Shown here: positions 49,591-57,383 of the stretch, one piece after another
How positions within the stretch are numbered: the stretch's first letter is position 1
Layout of the letters: the number at the start of each line of letters is the position of its first letter
NCBI RefSeq assembly: GCF_947503385.1
Contig: NZ_CANNDO010000004.1
Location: 1 to 64,000, forward strand
Source: an uncultured Tateyamaria sp.
Lineage (GTDB): Bacteria; Pseudomonadota; Alphaproteobacteria; Rhodobacterales; Rhodobacteraceae
Reading direction: 5' to 3'
DNA length: 64,000 nt
Translations under genes and position numbers: made by a program
Notes under the pieces: generated by a model
Database searches by the model: none
Told to the model about the DNA's origin: nothing
The model's input: the letters and a program-made list of their open reading frames with translations, nothing else

Positions 49591-49637
49591 GCAAAAAATT
49601 GATACTTTGCAAAAAATCGTGCATCCATCGAAGTATC
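49591..49637. promoter_or_regulatory. Repeat cluster in the divergent MBL/dehydrogenase promoter region
   Basis: GCAAAAAAT occurs twice, starting at 49591 and 49609 (18 bp apart). GATACTT at 49601-49607 and AAGTATC at 49631-49637 form an inverted pair. All fall in the 98-bp gap between divergent starts, as expected for operators and AT-rich promoter elements. Confidence 0.4.
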
Positions 49638-49657
49638 GAAGTTTTGACGGAGGGGTC

Positions 49658-50755
49658 ATGGGCAGGAACGCTGAGGTTGCGCTGATCAAAGGCGACGGGA
49701 TTGGCGTGGACGTGGCCGAGGCCGCAATGGCCGTGGCAGAGGCCGCCTGTGCCGCCGAAGGCATCAGCCTTGCCGTGACCGAGATTGCCGCCGGGGCAGA
49801 ATATTTTGCCGAGACCGGTGCGGATATCGAACCGGGCGGCGAAGAACGTGCAGGCGCGGCCGACGCGATTTTTCTGGGGGCCATAGGCCTGCCATCGGTT
49901 CGGCACGCGGACGGAACCGAAATCAGCCCGCATTTGCGCCTGCGCGACCGCTACGGTCTTTATGCCGGGGTGCGCCCGGTCAAGGCCTATCCAAACGCGC
50001 CCCAACGCCTCGCCGATCCGCGCGCGGCGGCCATCGACATGGTGATCCTGCGCGAGTCGACCGAAGGGCTGTTTTATTCCGCCGCCGTGCATGGCCGCGC
50101 GCGGATCGAGGATGACACAGCCGTCGAAGACACAATGCGCATCACCCGCAGCACGACCGAAAAACTGCACCGCTTTGCCTTTCGTCTGGCTGAACGGCGC
50201 CGCGCGCGGGGGCACACAGGGCGCGTGACGTGCGTGGACAAGGCCAATGTCTTTGCCTCCATGGCGTTTTTCCGCAAAATCTTTGACGAGGTGGCGGTGG
50301 CGTTTCCCGACGCCCCGCACGACTATGCCTATGTGGACGCACAGGCGCTGAACCTGATCCGCGCGCCGTGGGATTATGATGTGATGGTGATGGAGAACAT
50401 GTTTGGCGACATCCTGAGCGATCTGGCCGGTGGGCTTGTGGGCGGCATGGGCATGGCGGCCTGCGCCGAGATCGGGGACGGGATTGGCCTGTTTCAGCCT
50501 GCCCACGGCTCTGCCCCGGACATCATGGGACAGGACAAGGCCAACCCGCTGGCGGCGATCCTGTCGGGCGCTCTGATGCTGGATTATCTGGCGGACAAGG
50601 CCGACGATGCGCGGTTCGAGGCGGCAGGTCTTGCGATTGAGGCCGCCGTGCAGCGCGGGTTCGAGGCGAATGATTTGCGCCCGATGGAGTTTGGCGGCGA
50701 CATGGGGACACATGCCATGACACATGCGGTGCTGCGCCACATGGGCGTGGCGTGA
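49658..50755 (+). CDS. Isocitrate/isopropylmalate dehydrogenase family enzyme (tartrate/malate DH type)
   Basis: A 365-residue beta-decarboxylating dehydrogenase. NAEVALIKGDGIGVDVAEAA opens the fold. Substrate and metal blocks include VILRESTEGLFYSAAVHGRA, TCVDKANVFA, VDAQALNLIRAPWDYDVMVM, MFGDILSDLAGGLVGGMGMA and FQPAHGSAPDIMGQDKANP. A longer frame to 49583 exists, but GGAGGGG sits before ATG 49658. The substrate is a 2-hydroxy diacid of uncertain type. It overlaps the FGE gene by GTGA. Confidence 0.9.
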   Translation: MGRNAEVALIKGDGIGVDVAEAAMAVAEAACAAEGISLAVTEIAAGAEYFAETGADIEPGGEERAGAADAIFLGAIGLPSVRHADGTEISPHLRLRDRYGLYAGVRPVKAYPNAPQRLADPRAAAIDMVILRESTEGLFYSAAVHGRARIEDDTAVEDTMRITRSTTEKLHRFAFRLAERRRARGHTGRVTCVDKANVFASMAFFRKIFDEVAVAFPDAPHDYAYVDAQALNLIRAPWDYDVMVMENMFGDILSDLAGGLVGGMGMAACAEIGDGIGLFQPAHGSAPDIMGQDKANPLAAILSGALMLDYLADKADDARFEAAGLAIEAAVQRGFEANDLRPMEFGGDMGTHAMTHAVLRHMGVA

Positions 50756-51681
50756 CCTGCTGCCCCTCGCGTGATGCCGAAGGCGCGGCCCCCGCCGCAC
50801 CCATGCCGGACGGGACCGTCCGGGTCGAAGGATTGGTCCCCTTGCGCGGCGGACGGTTCGAGATGGGCACACACGACAAGTTCTTTCCCGAAGATGGCGA
50901 AGGCCCGCCGCGACGGGTGCGGGTCAAACCCTTTGCCATTTCCGACACGGCGGTTTGCAACGCGGATTTTGCGCGCTTCGTGGATGAGACCGGATATGTG
51001 ACCGACGCAGAACAGTTTGGCTGGACCTATGTGTTCATGGGGCTTTTGCAGACCCCGGAGGCGCATGAGCCCCTGCCGGGGCTGGAATGGTGGCGCAAGG
51101 TCGATGGCGCGGCCTGGCACGCGCCGCAAGGACCAGGCACGACCTGGAGGAACGCGGCGGACCACCCGGTGGTGCATGTGTCGCACCGGGACGCCAGCGC
51201 CTATGCGGCGTGGGTCGGGGGACGCTTGCCGACCGAGGCCGAGTGGGAATTTGCCGCGCTGGGAGGGCTGGAACAGGCGCGCTTTCCCTGGGGGGATGCA
51301 GAGCCGGATGATGCGGGCTTTCAGCCCTGCAACATCTGGCAGGGACGGTTCCCGCATCATGACACGGGGGCTGACGGCTATGCCGGTACGGCCCCGGTCC
51401 GCAGTTTCGACCCTAATGGCTATGGCCTGTTCAACATGTGCGGCAACACATGGGAATGGACGGCGGACCGGCACCGGGTGCGGTCCTTGAAAAAGGCAGC
51501 GCGTGCCGCGCAGGCCGAGGCGCAGGCGACACCGTCCTACACCGTCAAGGGCGGGTCGTTCCTGTGCCACAAATCCTATTGCTACCGCTACAGGATTGCG
51601 GCGCGCAGTTTTAACACGCCGGACAGCACCACCTCGCATACCGGATTTCGCGTAGTTGTGGATACAGGCACCTTGGGCTGA
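50752..51681 (+). CDS. Formylglycine-generating enzyme (sulfatase-activating oxidase)
   Basis: A 309-residue FGE-sulfatase-domain protein. FGE oxidises a Cys in a CxPxR-type motif of sulfatases or phosphonate hydrolases to formylglycine. LRGGRFEMGTHDKFFPEDGE opens the domain and RLPTEAEWEFAALGG follows. NMCGNTWEWTAD and GGSFLCHKSYCYRYRIAARS come at the end. The two catalytic cysteines (C272 and C277) are both kept, unlike in many FGE-fold relatives, so true FGE activity is likely. GTG start with 4-bp overlap. No sulfatase gene is in the window. Confidence 0.9.
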   Translation: MTCCPSRDAEGAAPAAPMPDGTVRVEGLVPLRGGRFEMGTHDKFFPEDGEGPPRRVRVKPFAISDTAVCNADFARFVDETGYVTDAEQFGWTYVFMGLLQTPEAHEPLPGLEWWRKVDGAAWHAPQGPGTTWRNAADHPVVHVSHRDASAYAAWVGGRLPTEAEWEFAALGGLEQARFPWGDAEPDDAGFQPCNIWQGRFPHHDTGADGYAGTAPVRSFDPNGYGLFNMCGNTWEWTADRHRVRSLKKAARAAQAEAQATPSYTVKGGSFLCHKSYCYRYRIAARSFNTPDSTTSHTGFRVVVDTGTLG

Positions 51682-51688
51682 GCGCGGA

Positions 51689-51703
51689 GGGGGCGCTGCC
51701 CCC
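51689..51703 (+). terminator. Hairpin after the FGE gene
   Basis: GGGGGC GCT GCCCCC, starting 7 bp after the stop; a second GC-rich stretch, CCGGGCCCCCCGG, follows. It separates the plus-strand FGE gene from the convergent TRAP operon. Confidence 0.45.
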
Positions 51704-51715
51704 GCCCGTACCGGG

Positions 51716-51747
51716 CCCCCCGGAGTATTTTCCAAAGAGAAGAAGGG
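51716..51747 (-). repeat. Dispersed 3'-end repeat, copy 2
   Basis: On the plus strand CCCCCCGGAGTATTTT, then CCAAAGAGAAGAAGGG. On the minus strand it starts directly after the dctM stop. Its last 26 bases match the copy at 56241-56279 with one inserted base. Confidence 0.75.
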
Positions 51748-53145
51748 CTAAGCGAGGCTGGGAAGCCAGAGCACGATGGCCGGAAAGGCGACCAGCAGCG
51801 CGATGGTGATGCCATCGGCGATGAAGAAGGGGGTGACGCCCTTGAATACGTCCTGCACGCTGAGATCATCCCGCACGCCCGCCACGACAAAGCAGTTGAG
51901 GCCAATGGGGGGGGTGATCAGACAAAACTCGGCCATTTTGACCACGAGGATGCCAAACCAGATGGCGCACATCGGACCCGACATGCCAAAGGTGCTGTCT
52001 TCGGCGGAGACGAATTCGCCCCCGTTCAGCGCCATAACGGCGGGGTAGACGACCGGCAGGGTCAAAAGCAGCATTCCAATCGCGTCCATGAACATGCCAA
52101 GCACCGCGTAGGCCAGCAGGATGCAGACTAGGATCAGCATGGGCGACACGGTGAGAGACGTGATCCAGTCGGAAAATGCGCCCGGAAGATCGGCAAAGCC
52201 GAGGAAGCGCACATAGATCAGCACGCCCCAGATGATGGTGAAGATCATCACTGTGAGCTTGGCCGTCTCGATCAATGCGTCCTTGAGCGCGGGCCAGCGC
52301 ATCCCCCGGTAGAGCGCCATGCAGAAGACGATGAACGCGCCGACGGCGCCGCCTTCGGTTGGGGTGCCCCAGGCGTCACCAAAGGGGTTGTAGACAAAGA
52401 AGATGATGATCACGACAACCGCAACGATGGGCAGCGCCGGCAGCAGCGCTACGAAACGCTCGCCCCAGGAAAAGCCCCCCACGGGCGGGCCAATATTCTT
52501 GAAGGTGAGGGCAAGGCCAATGATCAGTGCGGCGTAGACAAGCGCCGAGAACATGCCGGGGATAAAGCCTGCGAGCAGGAGTTTACCCACATCCTGTTCG
52601 ACAATGATCGCGTAGATCACGAGGATGGCGGACGGCGGGATCAGGGAGGCAAGCGTGCCGCCCGCGGCCACAACCCCTGCCGCAAATTGCTTGTTATAGC
52701 CGATCTTGAGCATTTCGGGGATGGCGATGCGGGCAAAGACGGCCGCAGTCGCAACGGACGCGCCCGATACGGCGGCAAAGCCTGCGGTTGCAAAAACCGT
52801 TGATACAGCAAGACCGCCGGGCACCCAGGCGATCCATTTCTTGGCCGCCTCGAAGAGAGCGGTGGTGAGCTTGGCGTAATAGGCCAGATAGCCGATCAGG
52901 ATGAAGGTGGGGATCAGGCTGAGCGCGTGGGCGGAGACCTTGGAATGGGGCACCTGCCCGGCCACTTTGGCGCTGATCTCGACCGCTTTGCCGAGCCGCG
53001 CGGGATCATAGTCAAACCCGTTCCAGCGCAGCCAGACAAGGCCCACAAACCCGGCAAGCCCTGCGGCAAAGGCCACGCGCATCCCCAGAAAAACGAGGAC
53101 CAGCATACCGCCCGTGGTCCAAAGGCCAATGGTGATCGGATCCAT
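51748..53145 (-). CDS. dctM: TRAP transporter large permease
   Basis: A 465-residue, roughly 12-helix subunit of the DctM family. Na+-driven translocation blocks include IGYLAYYAKLTTALFEAAKK, GFAAVSGASVATAAVFARIA, AAGVVAAGGTLASLIPPSAI and MFMDAIGMLLLTLPVVYPAV. The ATG follows the dctQ stop directly. The substrate is inferred from neighbours, not from this protein. Confidence 0.95.
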   Translation of the reverse strand: MDPITIGLWTTGGMLVLVFLGMRVAFAAGLAGFVGLVWLRWNGFDYDPARLGKAVEISAKVAGQVPHSKVSAHALSLIPTFILIGYLAYYAKLTTALFEAAKKWIAWVPGGLAVSTVFATAGFAAVSGASVATAAVFARIAIPEMLKIGYNKQFAAGVVAAGGTLASLIPPSAILVIYAIIVEQDVGKLLLAGFIPGMFSALVYAALIIGLALTFKNIGPPVGGFSWGERFVALLPALPIVAVVVIIIFFVYNPFGDAWGTPTEGGAVGAFIVFCMALYRGMRWPALKDALIETAKLTVMIFTIIWGVLIYVRFLGFADLPGAFSDWITSLTVSPMLILVCILLAYAVLGMFMDAIGMLLLTLPVVYPAVMALNGGEFVSAEDSTFGMSGPMCAIWFGILVVKMAEFCLITPPIGLNCFVVAGVRDDLSVQDVFKGVTPFFIADGITIALLVAFPAIVLWLPSLA

Positions 53146-53775
53146 CTATTCTGCTCCGTCCAGCGCTTCGGCCTCGGCGCGGGCCTGTTCGGCCACGCTT
53201 TGGATCATGGGCACGGCGACAGGCGCTTCGAGCCCCAGCCAGAAGGCGCGCGCGTAGCCCATGGCCTGAAGGATCAGGCGCGCGGCCAGCACCACGAAAG
53301 CGAGGGGCACGATCAGCTTGGACGGCCAGATGGGCAGGGAGATGTCAATGGAGCTGTCCCGCGAACACAGCGGGCGCGCGCAGTCAAAGGACCGGTCAAA
53401 ATGCGCCCACGCGCCCCAGACCAAAAACGTGATCAGGAACAGGATCAACAGGACCATGATCAGTTCGATCAGCCACAACAGTCGCCCACGCATGGCCCCC
53501 ACGATGATGTCCATGCGGATATGGCCGCCATTGCGCTGGACAAAGGACACACCCATGATCGCGATCAGGGGCATGAGCATCTCGATCAGGTCGACATACC
53601 CCAGCAGCGGGGATTCGAAGAATTCGCGCCCGCCCACCGAATACACGGCGAGGAACATGAGCGAAAAGGCGGCAAATCCGCTGAGCAGCGCCATGATCCG
53701 TTCGATGGGCAACAACGCCCGGTCAAGCCGACTGAGGAGGCTCGAATCCTCCAGCACTGTGGCTGTACCTGCCAT
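53146..53775 (-). CDS. dctQ: TRAP transporter small permease
   Basis: A 209-residue four-helix DctQ subunit. IMALLSGFAAFSLMFLAVYS is the first helix, followed by IEMLMPLIAIMGVSFVQRNG and GHIRMDIIVGAMRGR, the typical conserved stretch. A polar loop with Cys pairs (DCARPLCSRDSS) is unusual for this family. GGGGG precedes ATG 53775; the longer frame to 53835 is not family-like. Confidence 0.92.
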   Translation of the reverse strand: MAGTATVLEDSSLLSRLDRALLPIERIMALLSGFAAFSLMFLAVYSVGGREFFESPLLGYVDLIEMLMPLIAIMGVSFVQRNGGHIRMDIIVGAMRGRLLWLIELIMVLLILFLITFLVWGAWAHFDRSFDCARPLCSRDSSIDISLPIWPSKLIVPLAFVVLAARLILQAMGYARAFWLGLEAPVAVPMIQSVAEQARAEAEALDGAE

Positions 53776-53812
53776 GATCTGCCCCCTTGTTGCGCCGCGC
53801 GGGCGGCGGTGG

Positions 53813-53834
53813 TGGGCGGGGATGTCCCCGCCCA
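53813..53834 (-). terminator. Strong hairpin between dctP and dctQ
   Basis: TGGGCGGGGA TG TCCCCGCCCA, self-complementary with arms of 9-10 bp, starting 9 bp beyond the dctP stop on the minus strand. It has the same position in this transporter as the hairpin at 40207-40233 in the inositol one. Confidence 0.7.
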
Positions 53835-53843
53835 ACCCCTGCT

Positions 53844-54860
53844 TTAGCTGCCGCCTTTGGCGTCGGCGAGTGTCTTGACCACGAGGTCATACAGCTCTTG
53901 GCCCGGCAGGCCCTGTGCTTCCATGTCCGCGATCCACTGGTCACGGATCGGGTCGGCTGCGGCGGCGCGGAATTCAGCGATCACGCTGTCGTCGAGTTCG
54001 ACCTTTTGCACGCCCTTTTCCTCAAGCACGCTGTCCCACCGCTCGAGCAGTTCACCATAGTTGGCGAGGTAGTGGTCCAATGCTTCGGAGACGGAACTGT
54101 CGAGCGCGGCCTTGTGGTCATCCGACAGGCTGTCATAGGCGTCGATGTTCACGACCACGGGGCAGTTCACCGTGCCGGGGTTCAGGTTTGCGGTCCACCA
54201 TTCGGCCTGATTGATCGTGCCAAAGGACAAGTGCGCGTGCTGGGCAAAGGCCACCGTGTCCACAACGCCCGATTCCATCGCCTGATAGGCTTCGGTCGCG
54301 GTCACGGAAGTGGGCACACCACCCACTGCGGCAAAGGCGTTGCCGATGCCGCCTGTGGCGCGCACGCGCATCCCCTCGAAATCGGCCAGCGATGTCTTGG
54401 GTTCACCAGTGCCGACGAGGTTGTATTGCGGCATGGGCGAGGTCATCAGCAGGCGCGCGTTCCACTGCGCCATCTCTTCTGCGGCGGCGGGGTGCGCGTA
54501 GACAGCGCTCGATACGGCGACTTCCTGTTCGAGGTTTTCGACACCGAGGAAGGGCAGTTCCAGAACGGTGATCACGCGGTTTTTGTCGCGGTGATAGCCA
54601 GCGCAGAACTGCGCCATTTCAAAAGCGCCAATGGAGATCCCGTCGAGGTTTTCGCGGTTCTTGGACAGGCCACCATAGCTGATGTTCATGGTGAATTCGC
54701 CGTTGGTCTTTTCGCTCACCAGTTCGGCCAGCTTTTCGACATGCTCGGTAAAGGCGCGGCGCTTGCCCCAGACAGACACGTTCCATTCGGTGGCCGCGGC
54801 CTCCAGTGCGAAGGTGCACGAAATGGCGCCAACAACGGCGCCGACAGCAATCTTGTTCAT
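53844..54860 (-). CDS. dctP: TRAP transporter substrate-binding protein
   Basis: A 338-residue periplasmic binding protein. A signal peptide ends near the Ala-rich FALEAAATEWNVS. DctP blocks are ISYGGLSKNRENLDGISIGA, FEGMRVRATGGIGNAFAAVG with the substrate-contacting Arg, TEAYQAMESGVVDTVAFAQH and WTANLNPGTVNCPVVVNIDA. It starts the transporter operon. The subfamily is not the C4-dicarboxylate type by eye; the neighbouring genes favour a betaine or amino-acid derivative. Confidence 0.92.
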   Translation of the reverse strand: MNKIAVGAVVGAISCTFALEAAATEWNVSVWGKRRAFTEHVEKLAELVSEKTNGEFTMNISYGGLSKNRENLDGISIGAFEMAQFCAGYHRDKNRVITVLELPFLGVENLEQEVAVSSAVYAHPAAAEEMAQWNARLLMTSPMPQYNLVGTGEPKTSLADFEGMRVRATGGIGNAFAAVGGVPTSVTATEAYQAMESGVVDTVAFAQHAHLSFGTINQAEWWTANLNPGTVNCPVVVNIDAYDSLSDDHKAALDSSVSEALDHYLANYGELLERWDSVLEEKGVQKVELDDSVIAEFRAAAADPIRDQWIADMEAQGLPGQELYDLVVKTLADAKGGS

Positions 54861-54879
54861 TGATGTTTCTCCCTAATTA

Positions 54880-54896
54880 CGGGCGTTGTCCGCCCG
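54880..54896 (-). terminator. Hairpin between the aminotransferase and dctP genes
   Basis: CGGGCG TTGTC CGCCCG, a 6-bp perfect stem in the 83-bp gap upstream of dctP. It may lower read-through from the aminotransferase gene or shape the dctP leader. Confidence 0.4.
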
Positions 54897-54943
54897 CTTG
54901 TGCGACAAGGTAGCGCGGGGCGCACCGGCTGCCAAGGGGCGGG

Positions 54944-56215
54944 TTAAAGGACTGTGATGGCGAACTGAATTGCGGCTTCGGTCTGGTCGAAATCCGCTTG
55001 GGTCAGCGCAAGTGACGGATAGAGTTTCGTGGGGCTCTTGAAGATACCATTGGCCCGCAGAGCCGCATTGTAGCGGGTGTTTATGGCGTGATCTGCCGCT
55101 TGGGTGTCGCGGTAGCTGCGTACGTCGCGGTCGGTGAACACGATGTCAAAGAGGGTCGGGTCACCCACCACGCGGTGCGGGATGCCCGCAGAGGTCAGGG
55201 CACCCGACTGCATATCCATCAGGCGCTGGCCATGGCTGCGCAGCCGGTCGTAAGCCCCTCGCCTCCGCAACACCTCCATCGTCTTGAGCCCGGCGGCGGC
55301 AGCGACCGGGTTGCCCGACAGTGTGCCAAGCTGCATCAGCCAGCCTTCGGCACCCACTTTGGATTTGTCGAAATGGGCCATGATGTCGGCGCTGGCGACA
55401 GTGGCCGCCAAGGGGAAGCCGCCCCCGATGATCTTGCCCAGTGTGGCGATGTCAGGCGTCACGCCATAAAGCTCCTGCGCGCCGCCATAGGCAAAGCGGA
55501 AGCCGGTCACGATTTCGTCGAAAACCAGCAACACCCCGCGCCGGGTGCATTCGTCGCGCAGCGCTTGCAGGTAGCCGGGTACGGGCGGGATGACACGTTG
55601 CAGCGGCTCGACGATGATGGCGGCCACTTGCCCGGCATATTCATCAAGCAAGCTGCGCATGTATTCAATGTCGTTGAAGGGCGCGATCAGCATCTCGTCG
55701 GCGACGGCGCGCGGGATGCCCGCGCTGTCGGGTTGCGCCTGCGGGAAGTTTGCGCGCTGGCTGGGCGCAAGGCTCATCTGTGCCTCGGCGCTCATCCCGT
55801 GATAGCCGCCTTCGCATTTGATGATCTTGGTTTTGGCTGTATAGGCGCGCGCCAGCCGCATGGCGTACATGTCCGCCTCTCCGCCCGAGGAGACAAAGCG
55901 GACTTGTTCGGCGCAGGGCACCGCCTCCACAATCGCCTCGGCCAGCGCGATGCCCGGGGCGTTGTTGGCAAAAAAGGTCATGCCGCGGGGGAGCTGTTCC
56001 AGCACCGCCTCCAGCACCTCCGGGTGGCCGTGGCCCAAGAGCATCGGCCCCGAGCCGATGAGGTAGTCCACATATTCGGTGCCATCCTCGTCCCAGACGC
56101 GGCTGCCGACACCTTTGGCGATGATGATACCGGGGTCAAAATTACCGAAACCACCCGCAGGCAAGACGGCCTTGGCGCGGGCGATCCAGTCGGACTGGCT
56201 GTGCGTGATGTTCAT
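54944..56215 (-). CDS. Class-III PLP enzyme, glutamate-1-semialdehyde aminomutase-like
   Basis: A 423-residue fold-type I PLP enzyme. Blocks are YVDYLIGSGPMLLGHGHPEV, RFVSSGGEADMYAMRLARAY, GYHGMSAEAQMS, VLLVFDEIVTGFRFAYGGAQ with the PLP Asp, and ATLGKIIGGGFPLAATV with the Schiff-base Lys. The context is catabolic, so a role as aminotransferase or aminomutase on an amino acid derived from the transported substrate is likelier than haem synthesis. It lies upstream of the TRAP genes on the same strand. Confidence 0.88.
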   Translation of the reverse strand: MNITHSQSDWIARAKAVLPAGGFGNFDPGIIIAKGVGSRVWDEDGTEYVDYLIGSGPMLLGHGHPEVLEAVLEQLPRGMTFFANNAPGIALAEAIVEAVPCAEQVRFVSSGGEADMYAMRLARAYTAKTKIIKCEGGYHGMSAEAQMSLAPSQRANFPQAQPDSAGIPRAVADEMLIAPFNDIEYMRSLLDEYAGQVAAIIVEPLQRVIPPVPGYLQALRDECTRRGVLLVFDEIVTGFRFAYGGAQELYGVTPDIATLGKIIGGGFPLAATVASADIMAHFDKSKVGAEGWLMQLGTLSGNPVAAAAGLKTMEVLRRRGAYDRLRSHGQRLMDMQSGALTSAGIPHRVVGDPTLFDIVFTDRDVRSYRDTQAADHAINTRYNAALRANGIFKSPTKLYPSLALTQADFDQTEAAIQFAITVL

Positions 56216-56240
56216 CGCGGTGGTCCTTGGACTGGGCGGA

Positions 56241-56279
56241 GGATGCCTCCGGCGGGAGTATTTTCAAAGAGAAGAAGGG
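56241..56279 (-). repeat. Dispersed 3'-end repeat, copy 3 (best preserved)
   Basis: On the plus strand GGATGCCTCCGGCGGGAGT, then ATTTTCAAAGAGAAGAAGGG. On the minus strand it begins directly after the stop of the epimerase gene. It shares the GCCTCCGGCGG half with copy 1 and the GGAGTATTTT...AAAGAGAAGAAGGG half with copy 2. Confidence 0.75.
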
Positions 56280-57383
56280 TCAGGTCAGGGTCACGATCGG
56301 AGGGCCGAGAATGTCCGCGTCGACGGTGATGCCAAGGCCGGGTCCGTTGGGCGGCGTGATGGTGCCATCTGTGCGCCTCGGCGCGTCCGTCGCAAGGCGC
56401 GGGCCGACATAGCCCGACAGATCGCAGGTGTTCAGCAGCAGTTTGGGGTCGGTGCTGGCTGCAAGATGCAGCGCAGCGGCGGTGACGATGTCCGAGCCCC
56501 ACGTGCATTCAACGCACATGCGTGTGCCCAAATAGGTGCACAGGTCGCGCGCGCGGCGGGTGGCAGTGAGGCCGCCGAATTTCGAAAGTTTCAGGGCTGC
56601 GGCATCAAGCGCGCCTTTTTGATGTGCCTCCAGCAGGGTGCCGGTGTCGTGCACCAGTTCGTCCAGTTTCATGGGCAGACCTGTGGCGTGACGCACGCGG
56701 GCACAGCCGTCAATCGTGGCGCAGGGTTGCTCCAGCATCACGTCGAGGTCTGCCACGGCACGGCCCACGCGGGTGGCGGTGAGCACATCGGCCCCGCAGT
56801 TCCAGTCGCCGTAGACCAGCGGACCCGGCCCCACCGCCGCCCGGACGGCGCGCAGCCGTTCCACATCCGCCTGCCAATCCGCATCTGCGCCCAGTTTGGC
56901 CTGAAACTGTGTGATGCCCTGTGCCTGCGCCGCGCGGGCGATGCGCGCCATCTCGTCCGGGGCGATGCAGGTGATGGAGTGATAGAGCGGCAGGCAATCC
57001 TGCCGCCGCCCGCCCAGCAGCGCATGAACCGGCAGGCCCGCCGCCTGCCCCATCAGGTCCCACAGCGCGATATCCAGCGCAGATTTGGCGTAGCGGTGAT
57101 CGACCAGCCACGTATCGGCCTGTGCCATCAGTTGCTCAGGTCCGTGCAGGTCGGCACCGATCAGCACCGGGGCCAGTTCCTCCATCGCAGGCGCCACGCC
57201 GCGCGCATAGGCTGGCAGGTAATGCGGGATCGGGCAAACCTCGCCCCAGCCGCTGAGGCCACTGTCCGTGTCGATCCGCAACACAGCCGTTTCCACCGTG
57301 TCGCAGGTTTTGCCGTCCGCCATATAGTACGTTGCGTGGCTGGTCAGCGGCACCAGCCAGAGGGTGAGGCCCGTGATCCTCAT
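56280..57383 (-). CDS. Enolase-superfamily epimerase, HpbD-like (proline-betaine type)
   Basis: A 367-residue mandelate racemase/muconate lactonizing enzyme family protein. Two candidate acid/base lysines, Lys163 (FQAKLG) and Lys265 (ALKLSKFGG), flank metal ligands Asp193 (YGDWN), Glu218 (LEQP) and Asp241 (LDEL). From memory these positions equal those of 4-hydroxyproline-betaine 2-epimerase HpbD. YAKSALDIALWDLMGQAAGL is the usual family block. Two lysines on opposite faces are what a 1,1-proton-transfer epimerase needs. Its start overlaps the next paralogue's stop by 4 bp. The substrate is inferred. Confidence 0.88.
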   Translation of the reverse strand: MRITGLTLWLVPLTSHATYYMADGKTCDTVETAVLRIDTDSGLSGWGEVCPIPHYLPAYARGVAPAMEELAPVLIGADLHGPEQLMAQADTWLVDHRYAKSALDIALWDLMGQAAGLPVHALLGGRRQDCLPLYHSITCIAPDEMARIARAAQAQGITQFQAKLGADADWQADVERLRAVRAAVGPGPLVYGDWNCGADVLTATRVGRAVADLDVMLEQPCATIDGCARVRHATGLPMKLDELVHDTGTLLEAHQKGALDAAALKLSKFGGLTATRRARDLCTYLGTRMCVECTWGSDIVTAAALHLAASTDPKLLLNTCDLSGYVGPRLATDAPRRTDGTITPPNGPGLGITVDADILGPPIVTLT

